A DNA stretch of 33,754 nt from Nostocales cyanobacterium (GTDB lineage Bacteria > Cyanobacteriota > Cyanobacteriia > Cyanobacteriales > Nostocaceae). The stretch lies in the NCBI GenBank assembly GCA_004292695.1, contig RDXV01000039.1, positions 1 through 33,754 on the forward strand, given 5' to 3'. Under the pieces are notes generated by a model. It saw nothing but the letters and a program-made list of their open reading frames with translations. It was not told where the DNA came from and did not search any database. The number at the start of each line of letters is the position of its first letter. Position 1 is the first letter of the stretch. Of the stretch, positions 25,418-33,754 are shown in pieces. The translations under genes were made by a program, and so were the position numbers.

Positions 25418-26148
25418 ATTAAACTTGTTGGAAGCACAGGTGATAGGTTATGGGTAACAATGATGAGTTGTTTTCCGCACACCCTACACCCTGCACTCTG
25501 TCAATGTAAATAATACTTAAACAAATCATCTGCAAAATGCTAATTCATGGTTTAATCACTCAAGTAGTTAAAAATAATTACTGAAACTAAGTGATCTCTG
25601 TCATAGTAAGTACATTACCTATTTATAGTAATATTCTGAATACTGAGTTAATTAATAGGAGTGGTCTAAAATATCATTACTGAATTAGCTAATTAGTTAT
25701 TTGTCTACAGGTTTTTGCTCACAAAAGTAAAGGTTTTATGAGTTTTATCTATCAATTACCTAAATTGATGTAGAGATAGATTGAAGAATTTACTTTTAAG
25801 TCAAATGCTTACTTATATAAAATCACAGGGTAGTTATCTTAGAGAGTATTGTCATTTTCTAACAAATGTCAAGACTTGTAAAGAAAATTGAGGGAAATAA
25901 TTACAAAAACTTGAAACTAACACAGGTAAATCATCGTCAAAAGTAAAGATTAATCAAATCAAAATCATTTGCACCTGTTCTACCTGGGAGATAAAAGGTA
26001 AATACCTCAGTTAAAAATTAACTCATCACTTCAGTCAAGCAAAACTTAATAAAAAATTTCGATATTGATAATTTTTTGATAAGTTGCGTGCGGTGAATTG
26101 TCAACACAGAACTACTAATGAAACATTTAAAATGGTATGGGGGTTGTG
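25418..26148 (+). other. Long non-coding region before the HetZ-related gene
   Basis: A 731-bp AT-rich region with no convincing gene. Small structures: a hairpin at 25748-25774 (TCTA-TCAATT with AATTGA-TG-TAGA) and the near-palindrome AGGTAAATACCT at about 25996-26007. No GTA-N8-TAC NtcA box was seen by eye. It probably contains a long leader or multiple promoters for the regulator downstream. Confidence 0.45.
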
Positions 26149-27324
26149 ATGCAAACTTTAAGTCAGAGTTTTGAGGAGCGCAATCTCAACATGGGAGAAG
26201 ATGAAGCAAACCTAACTCAGTATTGGCAAGAGCGACTGGAAGCTGAATGTCCAGAACAAAGTGAGGCTACTAGAAAAAGTATTATACTTTGGCTATTGGG
26301 GTCAGATTCCAGTAGATTTTCCCAAATTAGTCCCAAAGAATTAGAAGTTGCTAAACAGGCAATGGAGTATCGCTGGCGGATTTTAAAACAACGATACCTG
26401 GGAATGGGAAGAGAAAGGGCATATCGTAACCTTATTAATCGCTTAGGCAGCGTAATTACACTGAGAAACAAAATTCAGACTTGGATTTCCCTCAGCCGCG
26501 ATCGCCAGCGTAGCGTTATGGATGTCTTACAAGAACTACTGCAAGAGCTATTGCAAAGCGACTCATACATGAGACAGCAGATGGCAGAAATCTCAGCAGT
26601 AAGTCAAGATAGAAGACTACAAGATACTTTATTATTTGCAAGTATTGAAGAATACTGTTTACGTCCAGTACGTAATCAGCCCTTATTAGTGTATCGCTTC
26701 GTTAACTACCTGAGAAGAATTCAGCGTGGTGGTTTAACCCAAGTTCCAGTTAATGACTTAATTAGACTTGTTTCTGACGAAGTATTGAGTGATGATACAG
26801 ATAATCCACTCAACCTAGTAGATAATCAGGCGATCGCTGAATATCAAGAAGCACAACAACTAGAAGAACAACAGTCTCTGCGTCAAGCAGTCAGTCAGGA
26901 ATTTGAAGAATACCTGCTGCAAAATTTAGGACAACAAGCAGTAGACTGGCTCAAACTCTACCTCCAAGGTAAACCCCAAGATGAAATAGCCAAAAAACTC
27001 AATAAACCCATCAAAGAAGTATATAGACTCAGAGAAAAAATTAGTTATCATGCTGTGCGAGTATTTGCCATCAAAAACAAACCAGAACTGGTAGACAATT
27101 GGTTAGCGACTTCCTTGGAGGAACACAATCTGGGCTTAACTCAAATTCAGTGGCAGCAACTAGAAGAAAGAATCAGCCCTTTAGGTAAAGAAATTCTTTA
27201 CCTGAGAAAAGCAGGACATTCGATAGAGTCAGTAGGTGAGCAATTAAAACTCAAAACCCATCAAGTTATGGGTGAATGGACAAAAGTCTATTTAGCCGCC
27301 CAAACCTTGAGAAGTAAAGAGTAG
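26149..27324 (+). CDS. HetZ-related protein
   Basis: A 391-residue protein from ATG 26149, which has a GGGGGT stretch 5-11 nt upstream; an in-frame ATG four codons earlier is the alternative. The C-terminal 120 residues line up by eye with HetZ, the DNA-binding regulator of early heterocyst differentiation: WLKLYLQGKPQDEIAKKLN, then RLREKISYHAVRVFA, VDNWLATSLEEHNLGLT and a second helix-turn-helix-like segment SIESVGEQLKLKTHQVMGEW. The N-terminal half (YRWRILKQRYLGMGRERAYRNL) is helical and differs from HetZ. It is therefore a HetZ-family paralogue, not HetZ itself, and a DNA-binding role is an inference. The next gene on the same strand encodes a Crp-family regulator after 462 bp. Confidence 0.75.
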   Translation: MQTLSQSFEERNLNMGEDEANLTQYWQERLEAECPEQSEATRKSIILWLLGSDSSRFSQISPKELEVAKQAMEYRWRILKQRYLGMGRERAYRNLINRLGSVITLRNKIQTWISLSRDRQRSVMDVLQELLQELLQSDSYMRQQMAEISAVSQDRRLQDTLLFASIEEYCLRPVRNQPLLVYRFVNYLRRIQRGGLTQVPVNDLIRLVSDEVLSDDTDNPLNLVDNQAIAEYQEAQQLEEQQSLRQAVSQEFEEYLLQNLGQQAVDWLKLYLQGKPQDEIAKKLNKPIKEVYRLREKISYHAVRVFAIKNKPELVDNWLATSLEEHNLGLTQIQWQQLEERISPLGKEILYLRKAGHSIESVGEQLKLKTHQVMGEWTKVYLAAQTLRSKE

Positions 27325-27786
27325 CTCACTCCATGCAGCACTATCAACAAGAAGGAAATGAAGGGGAAAATTGACTTTCCCTTGCTTTTCATCTTCCAGA
27401 TACAGCCATAGTTACCAAAATTAGGAAACAGTTGACAGGTAACAGTAAGAAATATAGGTTTTAGTTTTAACTAATCTGCTCATTAACTTATCTACAGCCA
27501 TATTTAAAAATTAACTAGAATAAAACATCAAAAAGACACAATCAAAATATTGACCATAGCAAGCTACATAGAAGTTATGCTACCCTAGAGTCAGTAGCTA
27601 TGTTCAAATAAGTTAAAATAAGCATAAGCTGTTAACAGTGATTAAAAAACTTATTAACTGCAATCTAAATTACATTACACTTACGTAAGTATGAATTGGT
27701 AACAAGCCTTGTAGTTAGAGTTTATTGCAGTTTACTATTTCACATATCCAGTATATTAACTTGAATTCTTTCTCCGTGAAAATTTC
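27325..27786 (+). other. Intergenic region between the HetZ-related and Crp-family genes
   Basis: 462 bp, AT-rich. Near its start GGGAAA (27364-27369) can pair with TTTCCC (27376-27381), a weak terminator candidate. The perfect 12-bp palindrome ACTTACGTAAGT lies at 27679-27690, 97 nt before the Crp-family start. Confidence 0.45.
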
Positions 27787-28470
27787 ATGCAAACCCAGGT
27801 TTTTAGCGACATTTTCCCTTTATTAAATACAGCCAATCCACAAACCTTAGAATGGCTGATCAGCGTTGCAGTCGAACATGAATACCCAGGCGGCAGAGCA
27901 GTATTAATGGAAGATGCTTGGGGTAATGCAGTTTACTTCCTGGTATCCGGTTGGGTAAAAGTCAGACGTACCAACGGAGACGACTCCGTAACAATAGCAA
28001 TCTTAGGTCGGGGTGACTTCTTTGGCGAAATGGCAGTTTTAGATGAATCTCCAAGATCAACTGATGTGATCGCCCTGTCACCAGTTAAATTATTAACCGT
28101 ATCCAGAGAGCGTTTTATCCAAATTCTGTTTAAAGATCCACAACTACATCATCGGATGTTACAACTGATGGTGCGACGACTCCGGCAAATTAACATCCGC
28201 TTGCAAATGAAATCTTGCCCACCGGCGGTTAAACTAGCTCATACCTTAGTAGGTTTAGCGGAAAACTATGGAAAAAGTTCACCCCAAGGTAAAGAAATTT
28301 TGTACATACCTTATCAAGATTTAGCACAAGTCACAGAAATCACCCTGGATGAAACTACCAAAATCATGGATAAGCTGAATGAAAAACAATGGATCAAAAT
28401 AGATTCCAGCAAGAATACTATACATATACTGAATTTCCCGCAGATGGTACATCTAGCTAACAAGTTCTAA
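27787..28470 (+). CDS. Crp/Fnr-family transcription regulator
   Basis: A 227-residue regulator with an N-terminal cyclic-nucleotide-binding domain (about residues 18-125), a dimer helix (MLQLMVRRLRQINIRLQM) and a C-terminal winged helix (about 160-220; YQDLAQVTEITLDETTKIMDKL). The phosphate-binding cassette keeps FFGEMAVL...PRSTDV, meaning the Gly-Glu and Arg-Ser pairs that contact cyclic nucleotides in Crp. Cyclic-nucleotide binding is thus possible, unlike in NtcA. The recognition helix has TLDETTKIMDKL instead of the canonical RETVSR, so the DNA target may differ from the usual Crp site. It starts ATG 27787, behind a long leader with a 12-bp palindrome. Confidence 0.88.
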   Translation: MQTQVFSDIFPLLNTANPQTLEWLISVAVEHEYPGGRAVLMEDAWGNAVYFLVSGWVKVRRTNGDDSVTIAILGRGDFFGEMAVLDESPRSTDVIALSPVKLLTVSRERFIQILFKDPQLHHRMLQLMVRRLRQINIRLQMKSCPPAVKLAHTLVGLAENYGKSSPQGKEILYIPYQDLAQVTEITLDETTKIMDKLNEKQWIKIDSSKNTIHILNFPQMVHLANKF

Positions 28471-28580
28471 TCTGAATTTGCACTGAGTTTTGAGAAACTA
28501 AGCAGTATGGGAATTTCAACTATTGACTATTATCTATGAACTGTTGACAATCGTCTAATACCCTACACTCGGCAGCAGTC

Positions 28581-30365
28581 ATGAATAAAGCAAAAGTTAG
28601 CTATACAGAATCTCCAACTCAGGCAATTAACTCAAGTATTCACTATTGGGTAGCAATGCCTCAACCAGAAACCCATCTGTTTGAGGTGACTTTACACATT
28701 TTCAATTATCCATTGTCTGTAATTAACTTGAAAATGCCAGTGTGGACACCAGGATCTTACTTGGTGCGAGAATATGCTAAGAATTTGCAAGACTTTGCTG
28801 CCTTTGCTGATGCGGAAACTTTATCATGGCGAAAAATTAGTAAAAACCACTGGCAAGTAGAAAAGGGAGATGCTGCTGAAGTTATCGTGCGTTACCGTGT
28901 ATTTGCCAATGAATTATCCGTGCGTACAAACCACCTAGATACTACTCATGGGTATTTTAACGGTGCAGCACTATTTTTGAGAATTACTGGTTGGGAAGAT
29001 CAACCAATACATATTACCATCGTACCACCCAATTCACAGTGGCAAGTAATTACTGGTTTGCCTCAAGTCAAAGGAGAAACAAACACTTTTTTAGCAGAGA
29101 ATTTTGATACTTTAGTTGATAGTCCTTTTGAAATTGGCAATCATGAAATATTCAACTTTGAAGTATTAGGAAAAACCCATGAGTTAGCAATTTGGGGACA
29201 AGGAAATTATCAACCAGAAAAGCTGATCAATGATTTTAGTAAAGTTATTGAAGTTGAAGCACAAATGTTTGGTGGTTTACCTTATGAAAGATATGTTTTT
29301 ATTTTACACTTGTTAAATCAAGCCTATGGCGGTTTGGAACATAAAAATTCCTGTTCTTTAATTTATCATCGCTTTGGATTTCGTCATCAGGAGAAATATG
29401 AGCGCTTCATTCAATTAGTCGCCCATGAATTTTTCCACCTTTGGAATGTGAAAAGAATCCGCCCCCAAGGTTTAGAAACCTTTGATTATGATCAAGAAAA
29501 CTACACAGATTCCCTATGGTTTTGTGAAGGAACAACCAGTTATTATGATTTAGTGATTCCTTTTCGAGCCGGAATTTATGACGTAAAATCTTATTTTCAT
29601 CATCTTAATCAGGAGATTACTAAATACTTAAAAACTCCAGGAAGAAAAGTACAAAATCTTTCTGAATCTAGTTTTGATGCTTGGATTAAGCTCTATCGTC
29701 AAGATGCTAATAGTGGTAATTCCCAAATTTCTTACTACTTAAAAGGGGAAATGGTCTCACTTTTATTAGATTTAATAATTCGCTCTCATCATCAGAATCA
29801 GCGTTCTTTTGATGATGTCATGGTGAAAATGTGGGAGCAATTTGGAAAAGATGAAATTGGTTATACTAGCCAACAATTAAAATCGGTGATTGAATCTGTT
29901 GCTGATTTAGATTTATCGGATTTCTTTAAGTCCTATATTCATGGATTGGATGATTTACCTTTTGATCAATATTTGCAACCTTTTGGTTTGCAGTTGGTAG
30001 AAGAATATGATCACACGCCATATTTAGGAGTAAGAATCAAAACTGAAAATGGCAGGGAAGTAGTTAAATTTGTAGAAATGGGTTCACCGGCACAAAAAGT
30101 AGGTATTGATGCGGGAGATGAGTTATTAGCAATTGATGGAATTAAGTTAGGAGCAAATCAATTAAATGAAAGGTTGCAAGATTATCAAGTTAATGATGTG
30201 ATTGAAATTTCTGTTTTCCATCAGGATCAACTACGTCAATATTCAGTTACTTTAGCACCACAACATCCTAGTAAATATAAGTTGAAACCTGTGGCAAATC
30301 CTGATCAAAATCAGACAGAAAACTTCTTAGGTTGGTTGGGTGTACCATTATCTACCATTAAGTAG
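28581..30365 (+). CDS. M61-family metallopeptidase with PDZ domain
   Basis: A 594-residue zinc aminopeptidase-type protein (glycyl aminopeptidase family). It has an N-terminal beta-rich domain (about 1-180), a catalytic domain with the zinc motif H282-E-F-F-H286 and third ligand E316 in FCEGTTSYY, and a C-terminal PDZ domain (about 475-565; YLGVRI...GSPAQKVGIDAGDELLAIDG). The family cleaves N-terminal Gly/Ala and is membrane- or cytosol-associated; no signal peptide is visible. Length and domain order are standard. It is monocistronic, with a large heptamer array starting 30 bp after the stop. Confidence 0.92.
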   Translation: MNKAKVSYTESPTQAINSSIHYWVAMPQPETHLFEVTLHIFNYPLSVINLKMPVWTPGSYLVREYAKNLQDFAAFADAETLSWRKISKNHWQVEKGDAAEVIVRYRVFANELSVRTNHLDTTHGYFNGAALFLRITGWEDQPIHITIVPPNSQWQVITGLPQVKGETNTFLAENFDTLVDSPFEIGNHEIFNFEVLGKTHELAIWGQGNYQPEKLINDFSKVIEVEAQMFGGLPYERYVFILHLLNQAYGGLEHKNSCSLIYHRFGFRHQEKYERFIQLVAHEFFHLWNVKRIRPQGLETFDYDQENYTDSLWFCEGTTSYYDLVIPFRAGIYDVKSYFHHLNQEITKYLKTPGRKVQNLSESSFDAWIKLYRQDANSGNSQISYYLKGEMVSLLLDLIIRSHHQNQRSFDDVMVKMWEQFGKDEIGYTSQQLKSVIESVADLDLSDFFKSYIHGLDDLPFDQYLQPFGLQLVEEYDHTPYLGVRIKTENGREVVKFVEMGSPAQKVGIDAGDELLAIDGIKLGANQLNERLQDYQVNDVIEISVFHQDQLRQYSVTLAPQHPSKYKLKPVANPDQNQTENFLGWLGVPLSTIK

Positions 30366-30394
30366 GGTTTGCTGAAACAGTTATCTGTGAGGAA

Positions 30395-30694
30395 AGGTGA
30401 CAGGTGACAGTTGACAGTTGACAGTTGACAGTTGACAGTTGACAGTTGACAGTTGATAGTTGACAGTTGACAGTGAACAGGTGACAGTTGACAGTTGATA
30501 GGTGACAGTTGATAGGTGACAGGTGACAGTGAACAGGTGACAGTGAACAGGTGACAGGTGACAGGTGACAGTTGACAGTTGATAGGTGACAGGTGACAGT
30601 GAACAGGTGACAGTTGACAGTTGACAGTTGATAGGTGACAGGTGACAGTGAACAGGTGACAGTGAACAGGTGACAGGTGACAGTGAACAGGTGA
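30395..30694. repeat. Large heptamer array (GACAGTT/GACAGGT/GAACAGGT)n
   Basis: About 300 bp of GACAGTT, GACAGGT and GTGAACA units in higher-order patterns. The block around GTGAACAGGTGACAG recurs several times, so the array grew by duplicating multi-unit segments. The GACAGTT unit is the inverse of the array at 1-149. Confidence 0.95.
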
Positions 30695-30707
30695 TACTTT
30701 GTTAGTT

Positions 30708-30764
30708 CTTCCCTATTCCCTATTCCCTATTCCCTATTCCCTATTCCCTATTCCCTATTCCCTT
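30708..30764. repeat. Heptamer array (TTCCCTA)n
   Basis: Eight or so perfect TTCCCTA units directly after the GACAGTT array and 13 bp before the comB stop codon. Same unit as at 24512-24549. Confidence 0.95.
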
Positions 30765-30777
30765 CTTCAACTGATTC

Positions 30778-31515
30778 CTAGAGATGCTTTTTCAGCACTC
30801 CTGGTTCATGTTGAATTGGTAAAACATCTAAAATATCGGTTTGAGAACAATATTTTAAATCTTCTAGACATTCTAAACGTAGTAAGCGTTTACCATGACT
30901 AGCTTGATGAAATAATCCTAATAAGTCATTTTGCCACTGAGAATAAAGGGCGATCGCACTTGTAACTTCATCATTACCAGTGATTTCTTCTAAAGAAGAG
31001 TTAGTTTGTTGCCAAATGCTATGGGCGATCGCACCTGCACAAACTGTATCTTCTAGAGAAAAACTACCTTCCCAACCAGAACCGACGATCCACACTGTTT
31101 CTGGTTGCTTTTCCAAAACAAACCGTACTACAGCAGCACGGTTAATTAAAGCTGCGGCTAAGACTATGGGAGCTTTTTCTATTCGCTGTAAAGCACGAGT
31201 ACCATTAGTTGTACTAATAAATAAACGTTTTCCCTGGACTAATTCTGCTGTGCAATCTAAGGGGGAATTCCCCAAATCAAAGCCAGCTACCTTACTACCC
31301 CCTCTTTCTCCAGCCCGTAACCGTTTTTCAGCTGGCCATTGTTCGCTTACTGCCATGAGTTGCTCTAAATCGCTGAAAACTTGCACAGCCTCGCCTCCAG
31401 CCGCTAAAACCGTCGCCATTGTGCTAGTGGCTCGCAGGACATCAACGGCGATCGCGCATTCTGGCGTTTCCTCAGTTGGGGTTAATTCTGGAGTATGATA
31501 TACAAATATCTTCAC
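30778..31515 (-). CDS. 2-phosphosulfolactate phosphatase (ComB family)
   Basis: A 245-residue enzyme of the ComB family, which hydrolyses 2-phospho-3-sulfolactate in archaeal coenzyme M synthesis. In cyanobacteria, which lack coenzyme M, the role is unclear and may be related to sulfonate or phosphate-ester metabolism. Family signatures: [17 protein letters not shown] near residues 22-38, [18 protein letters not shown] near 67-84, [11 protein letters not shown] near 99-109, and [18 protein letters not shown] near 147-164. The acidic residues in these motifs (Asp26, Glu69, Asp159 by eye) probably bind magnesium. No partner genes are nearby. Confidence 0.9.
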   Translation of the reverse strand: MKIFVYHTPELTPTEETPECAIAVDVLRATSTMATVLAAGGEAVQVFSDLEQLMAVSEQWPAEKRLRAGERGGSKVAGFDLGNSPLDCTAELVQGKRLFISTTNGTRALQRIEKAPIVLAAALINRAAVVRFVLEKQPETVWIVGSGWEGSFSLEDTVCAGAIAHSIWQQTNSSLEEITGNDEVTSAIALYSQWQNDLLGLFHQASHGKRLLRLECLEDLKYCSQTDILDVLPIQHEPGVLKKHL

Positions 31516-31845
31516 GGGCTAGATATACCTGCTCTATACTACTGCGGTTATATTCTACCCATTTGATGTCACCAACTGTTGATATTATCTTTAATAATAA
31601 ATAAATACTAAAAATAATAAAAAACAGAAACAGTTTGTGTATCTGGATTTTTGAGGTTTTGATGGTAATATTATTTCTTCTAATCAAAAATATAGAAAAA
31701 ACTACTATTAAATACCAGATAATAAAAAGAAACTAAATATACATACAAAAATAAACACCTATACGGATAAACTCTTGAATGATGATCAACATCATAGTCT
31801 GAATGCAAGTTATAATTTTCTTGCGGAGCAACTTTACAAAAATTT
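31516..31845. other. Divergent intergenic region, AT-rich
   Basis: 330 bp between comB and the small helical protein. Very AT-rich, with a small inverted repeat ATGAT-CAAC-ATCAT around 31780-31793. Nothing else supported. Confidence 0.4.
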
Positions 31846-32181
31846 ATGAATAATTCACCTAATCCCCTTGTGCAAGCCTTTTTTGTAGGCAGAGCTGTAG
31901 CAGAAGTAATTAATGCGCGTGTAGAGGTAGCCCTAACCGACGCTTTAAGTGAACTTGGTAAATTTGATGCTGAAGCTAGAGAGCATTTACGCCAATTCAC
32001 AGATGAAGTCATGGAAAGGGCGAATCGAGCGGCTGCAAATTCTGGAACTGCTACTACCAGCAACAGTAGCGGTGGAGAGGCTCAGGGTTCAATTGACCTA
32101 CAAACGGAAATTGACGAACTCAGAGCGGAAATAGCCCTATTGAGAACTGAACTACAAAATTACCGTAGTACGTCAAAATAG
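31846..32181 (+). CDS. Small conserved protein, DUF6825-like
   Basis: A 111-residue soluble protein that I recognise as a conserved cyanobacterial family also present in plastid-bearing plants (DUF6825-like, from memory). The N-terminus has SPNPLVQAFFVGRAVAEVIN near residues 4-23, a helix of alternating charged residues follows, then a Ser/Thr/Gly linker (about 62-80) and a C-terminal coiled coil (IDELRAEIALLRTELQNY). No membrane helix or signal. Function unknown. A short GGTGACA array begins three bases after the stop codon. Confidence 0.68.
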   Translation: MNNSPNPLVQAFFVGRAVAEVINARVEVALTDALSELGKFDAEAREHLRQFTDEVMERANRAAANSGTATTSNSSGGEAQGSIDLQTEIDELRAEIALLRTELQNYRSTSK

Positions 32182-32183
32182 AG

Positions 32184-32226
32184 GTAATAGGTGACAGGTG
32201 ACAGGTGACAGGTGACAGGTGATTGG
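32184..32226. repeat. Heptamer array (AGGTGAC)n
   Basis: Five AGGTGAC units directly after the stop of the small helical protein. Same unit family as the large array at 30395-30694. Confidence 0.9.
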
Positions 32227-32340
32227 TAACTATCTTCTTCACCCCAACCTTCCATATCCTCACCTTCCCATCTGGCTACCTTCACACAATATAATCGCTA
32301 AAAATTAGGAAGACGAGTGTCTGTTTTGACGACTAATTCA

Positions 32341-33754
32341 ATGAATACCCAACGGTATCAAAACAATATGGAACAAGGTTATTCTGGCAAGGCTTACCGT
32401 TGGAATCGGGAAAAATACTCTAGTAAACGCCGCTTTATAGATATTTGGTCTTTTGTGTTGACCTTTATGTTTAAAATTTGGCGGTATAATAAAGAATGGA
32501 GTTATCCTGGTGGTGTCACGGAAGCTAAACAAGCAGCTAGACGTAAAGCCCAAGCAATCTGGGTGAGAAACACATTTTTAGATTTAGGTCCAACCTTTAT
32601 CAAAGTTGGCCAGTTGTTCTCCACCCGTGCTGATATTTTCCCCACAGAATATGTAGAGGAACTCTCTAAATTGCAGGATCGAGTACCAGCATTTAGCTAT
32701 GAGCAGGTAGAAAATATTATTGAGCAAGAATTAGGTAAAAAAATTCCGCAACTATTCCAGAGTTTTGAACCTGTTCCCTTAGCCGCTGCTAGTTTAGGGC
32801 AGGTACACAAAGCGGTACTGCATTCTGGGGAATCAGTGGTTGTTAAAGTACAACGTCCTGGACTGAAACGACTATTTGAAATTGATTTACAAATTCTTAA
32901 AGGTATTGCCCGTTATTTCCAAAACCATCCCAAATGGGGAAGGGGTAGAGATTGGATGGGTATTTATGAAGAATGTTGTCGAATTCTCTGGGAAGAAATT
33001 GATTACCTGAATGAAGGACGTAATGCCGATACATTCCGGCGTAATTTTCGTAGTTTTAGCTGGGTAAAAGTACCAAGAGTTTACTGGCGTTATGCCACAT
33101 CTAGGGTAATTACTTTAGAATATGTTCCAGGAATTAAGGTCAGCCAATATGAAGCTTTAGAAGCGGCTGGTGTAGATAGAAAAATGATTGCCCGTTATGG
33201 CGCTCAGGCATATTTACATCAGTTACTCAATAATGGTTTCTTCCATGCTGATCCTCATCCTGGTAATTTAGCAGTTAGCCCCGATGGTGCTTTAATTTTC
33301 TATGATTTCGGGATGATGGGGCGTATTAAAGCCAATGTCCGCGAAGGTTTGATGGAAACTCTATTTGGTATTGCCCAAAAAGATGGCGATCGCGTAGTCC
33401 AATCTCTAATCAATTTAGGGGCAATTCAACCAGTAGACGACATGGGTCCTGTGCGGCGTTCTGTCCAGTATATGCTGGATAACTTCATGGATAAGCCTTT
33501 TGAAGCCCAATCAGTAGCAGCTATCAGTGAAGACCTTTATGACATAGCATACAACCAACCATTCAGATTTCCAGCAACTTTCACCTTTGTAATGCGGGCT
33601 TTTTCTACCCTAGAAGGAGTAGGGAAGGGTTTAGATCCAGAATTTAATTTTATGGAAGTTGCCCAACCCTATGCAATGGAACTTATAACTAACAATAGTG
33701 GTTTACAGGGGAATAGCATTTTGAATGAACTAAGTCGTCAAGCAGTACAAGTTA
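32341..33754 (+). CDS. ABC1/UbiB (AarF) family atypical kinase, 3' end outside window
   Basis: Open to the window edge: 471 codons visible and no stop. ABC1 kinases are atypical protein-kinase-like ATPases linked to isoprenoid quinone metabolism and thylakoid function. Signatures: the KxGQ motif in FIKVGQLFSTRAD (near residue 88), the Ala-rich loop AAASLGQVHKA (near 148) that replaces the kinase P-loop, the Lys in VVVKVQRPG, and the catalytic/metal region FFHADPHPGN (near 302) with DFG-like YDFGMMG (near 322). The start ATG 32341 gives an N-terminal extension with the expected basic region; an ATG at codon 10 is an alternative. The C-terminal part is missing, so completeness cannot be judged. 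Confidence 0.92.
   Translation, partial: MNTQRYQNNMEQGYSGKAYRWNREKYSSKRRFIDIWSFVLTFMFKIWRYNKEWSYPGGVTEAKQAARRKAQAIWVRNTFLDLGPTFIKVGQLFSTRADIFPTEYVEELSKLQDRVPAFSYEQVENIIEQELGKKIPQLFQSFEPVPLAAASLGQVHKAVLHSGESVVVKVQRPGLKRLFEIDLQILKGIARYFQNHPKWGRGRDWMGIYEECCRILWEEIDYLNEGRNADTFRRNFRSFSWVKVPRVYWRYATSRVITLEYVPGIKVSQYEALEAAGVDRKMIARYGAQAYLHQLLNNGFFHADPHPGNLAVSPDGALIFYDFGMMGRIKANVREGLMETLFGIAQKDGDRVVQSLINLGAIQPVDDMGPVRRSVQYMLDNFMDKPFEAQSVAAISEDLYDIAYNQPFRFPATFTFVMRAFSTLEGVGKGLDPEFNFMEVAQPYAMELITNNSGLQGNSILNELSRQAVQV

Noticed and set aside
30980-31498. 172-codon frame opposite comB
   Set aside because: Pure shadow of the comB coding sequence on the other strand; no start context or motifs.

Overview
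The window is a piece of a cyanobacterial chromosome, most likely from a filamentous, heterocyst-forming member of the Nostocales. The evidence is: many HIP1 octamers (GCGATCGC; I count about a dozen), beta-carboxysome shell genes (ccmK3-ccmK4) with a CcmS-like gene nearby, a HetZ-related protein, an OprB-type SLH porin, several cyanobacteria-only families (DUF3318, DUF1824, YbjN-like, DUF6825-like), a nitrogenase iron protein, and numerous 7-8 bp tandem arrays of the STRR type. The DNA is AT-rich. No rRNA, tRNA, CRISPR array, transposase or phage gene was recognised.

Layout. (1) 1-6.6 kb: an amino-acid-binding lipoprotein, two conserved hypothetical proteins, queE (queuosine precursor synthesis), a STAS-polyprenyl sugar transferase fusion and a WcaI-like glycosyltransferase, separated by heptamer arrays. 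(2) 6.6-16.5 kb: the most interesting part, an oxyanion/molybdenum island. It holds an SLH porin, a small conserved protein, two ModA-type binding proteins (the second with a rebuilt ligand pocket), a PsiE-like membrane protein, an orphan NifH/VnfH-type iron protein with a C-terminal extension, a molbindin (Mop) and an XRE-PBP one-component regulator. Two paralogous small proteins of unknown function, each with three cysteines at identical positions, flank the nifH-mop-regulator block. (3) 16.6-22.3 kb: Uup-type ABC-F ATPase, DUF1824 protein, prohibitin/SPFH protein, ABC exporter. (4) 22.3-25.4 kb: a CcmS-like gene, a coiled-coil protein, an alpha/beta hydrolase and ccmK3-ccmK4. (5) 25.4-28.5 kb: a HetZ-related protein and a Crp-family regulator, each behind a long leader. 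(6) 28.5 kb to the end: M61 peptidase, 2-phosphosulfolactate phosphatase, a small helical protein and an ABC1/UbiB kinase cut by the window edge.

Main discovery candidate: a recurring inverted repeat, TTTACCAA-N5-TTGGTAAA, occurs in front of the porin, the small conserved protein and modA, and again about 0.7 kb upstream of the orphan nifH. A tandem 14-bp repeat starting TTGGTAA lies upstream of mop. I found no other full copy in the window. This looks like an operator that ties porin, binding protein, nifH and mop into one regulon, probably controlled by the XRE-PBP protein encoded in the same island. No modB/modC permease and no nifDK/vnfDGK genes are in the window, so the island seems to supply accessory parts to transport and nitrogenase genes located elsewhere.
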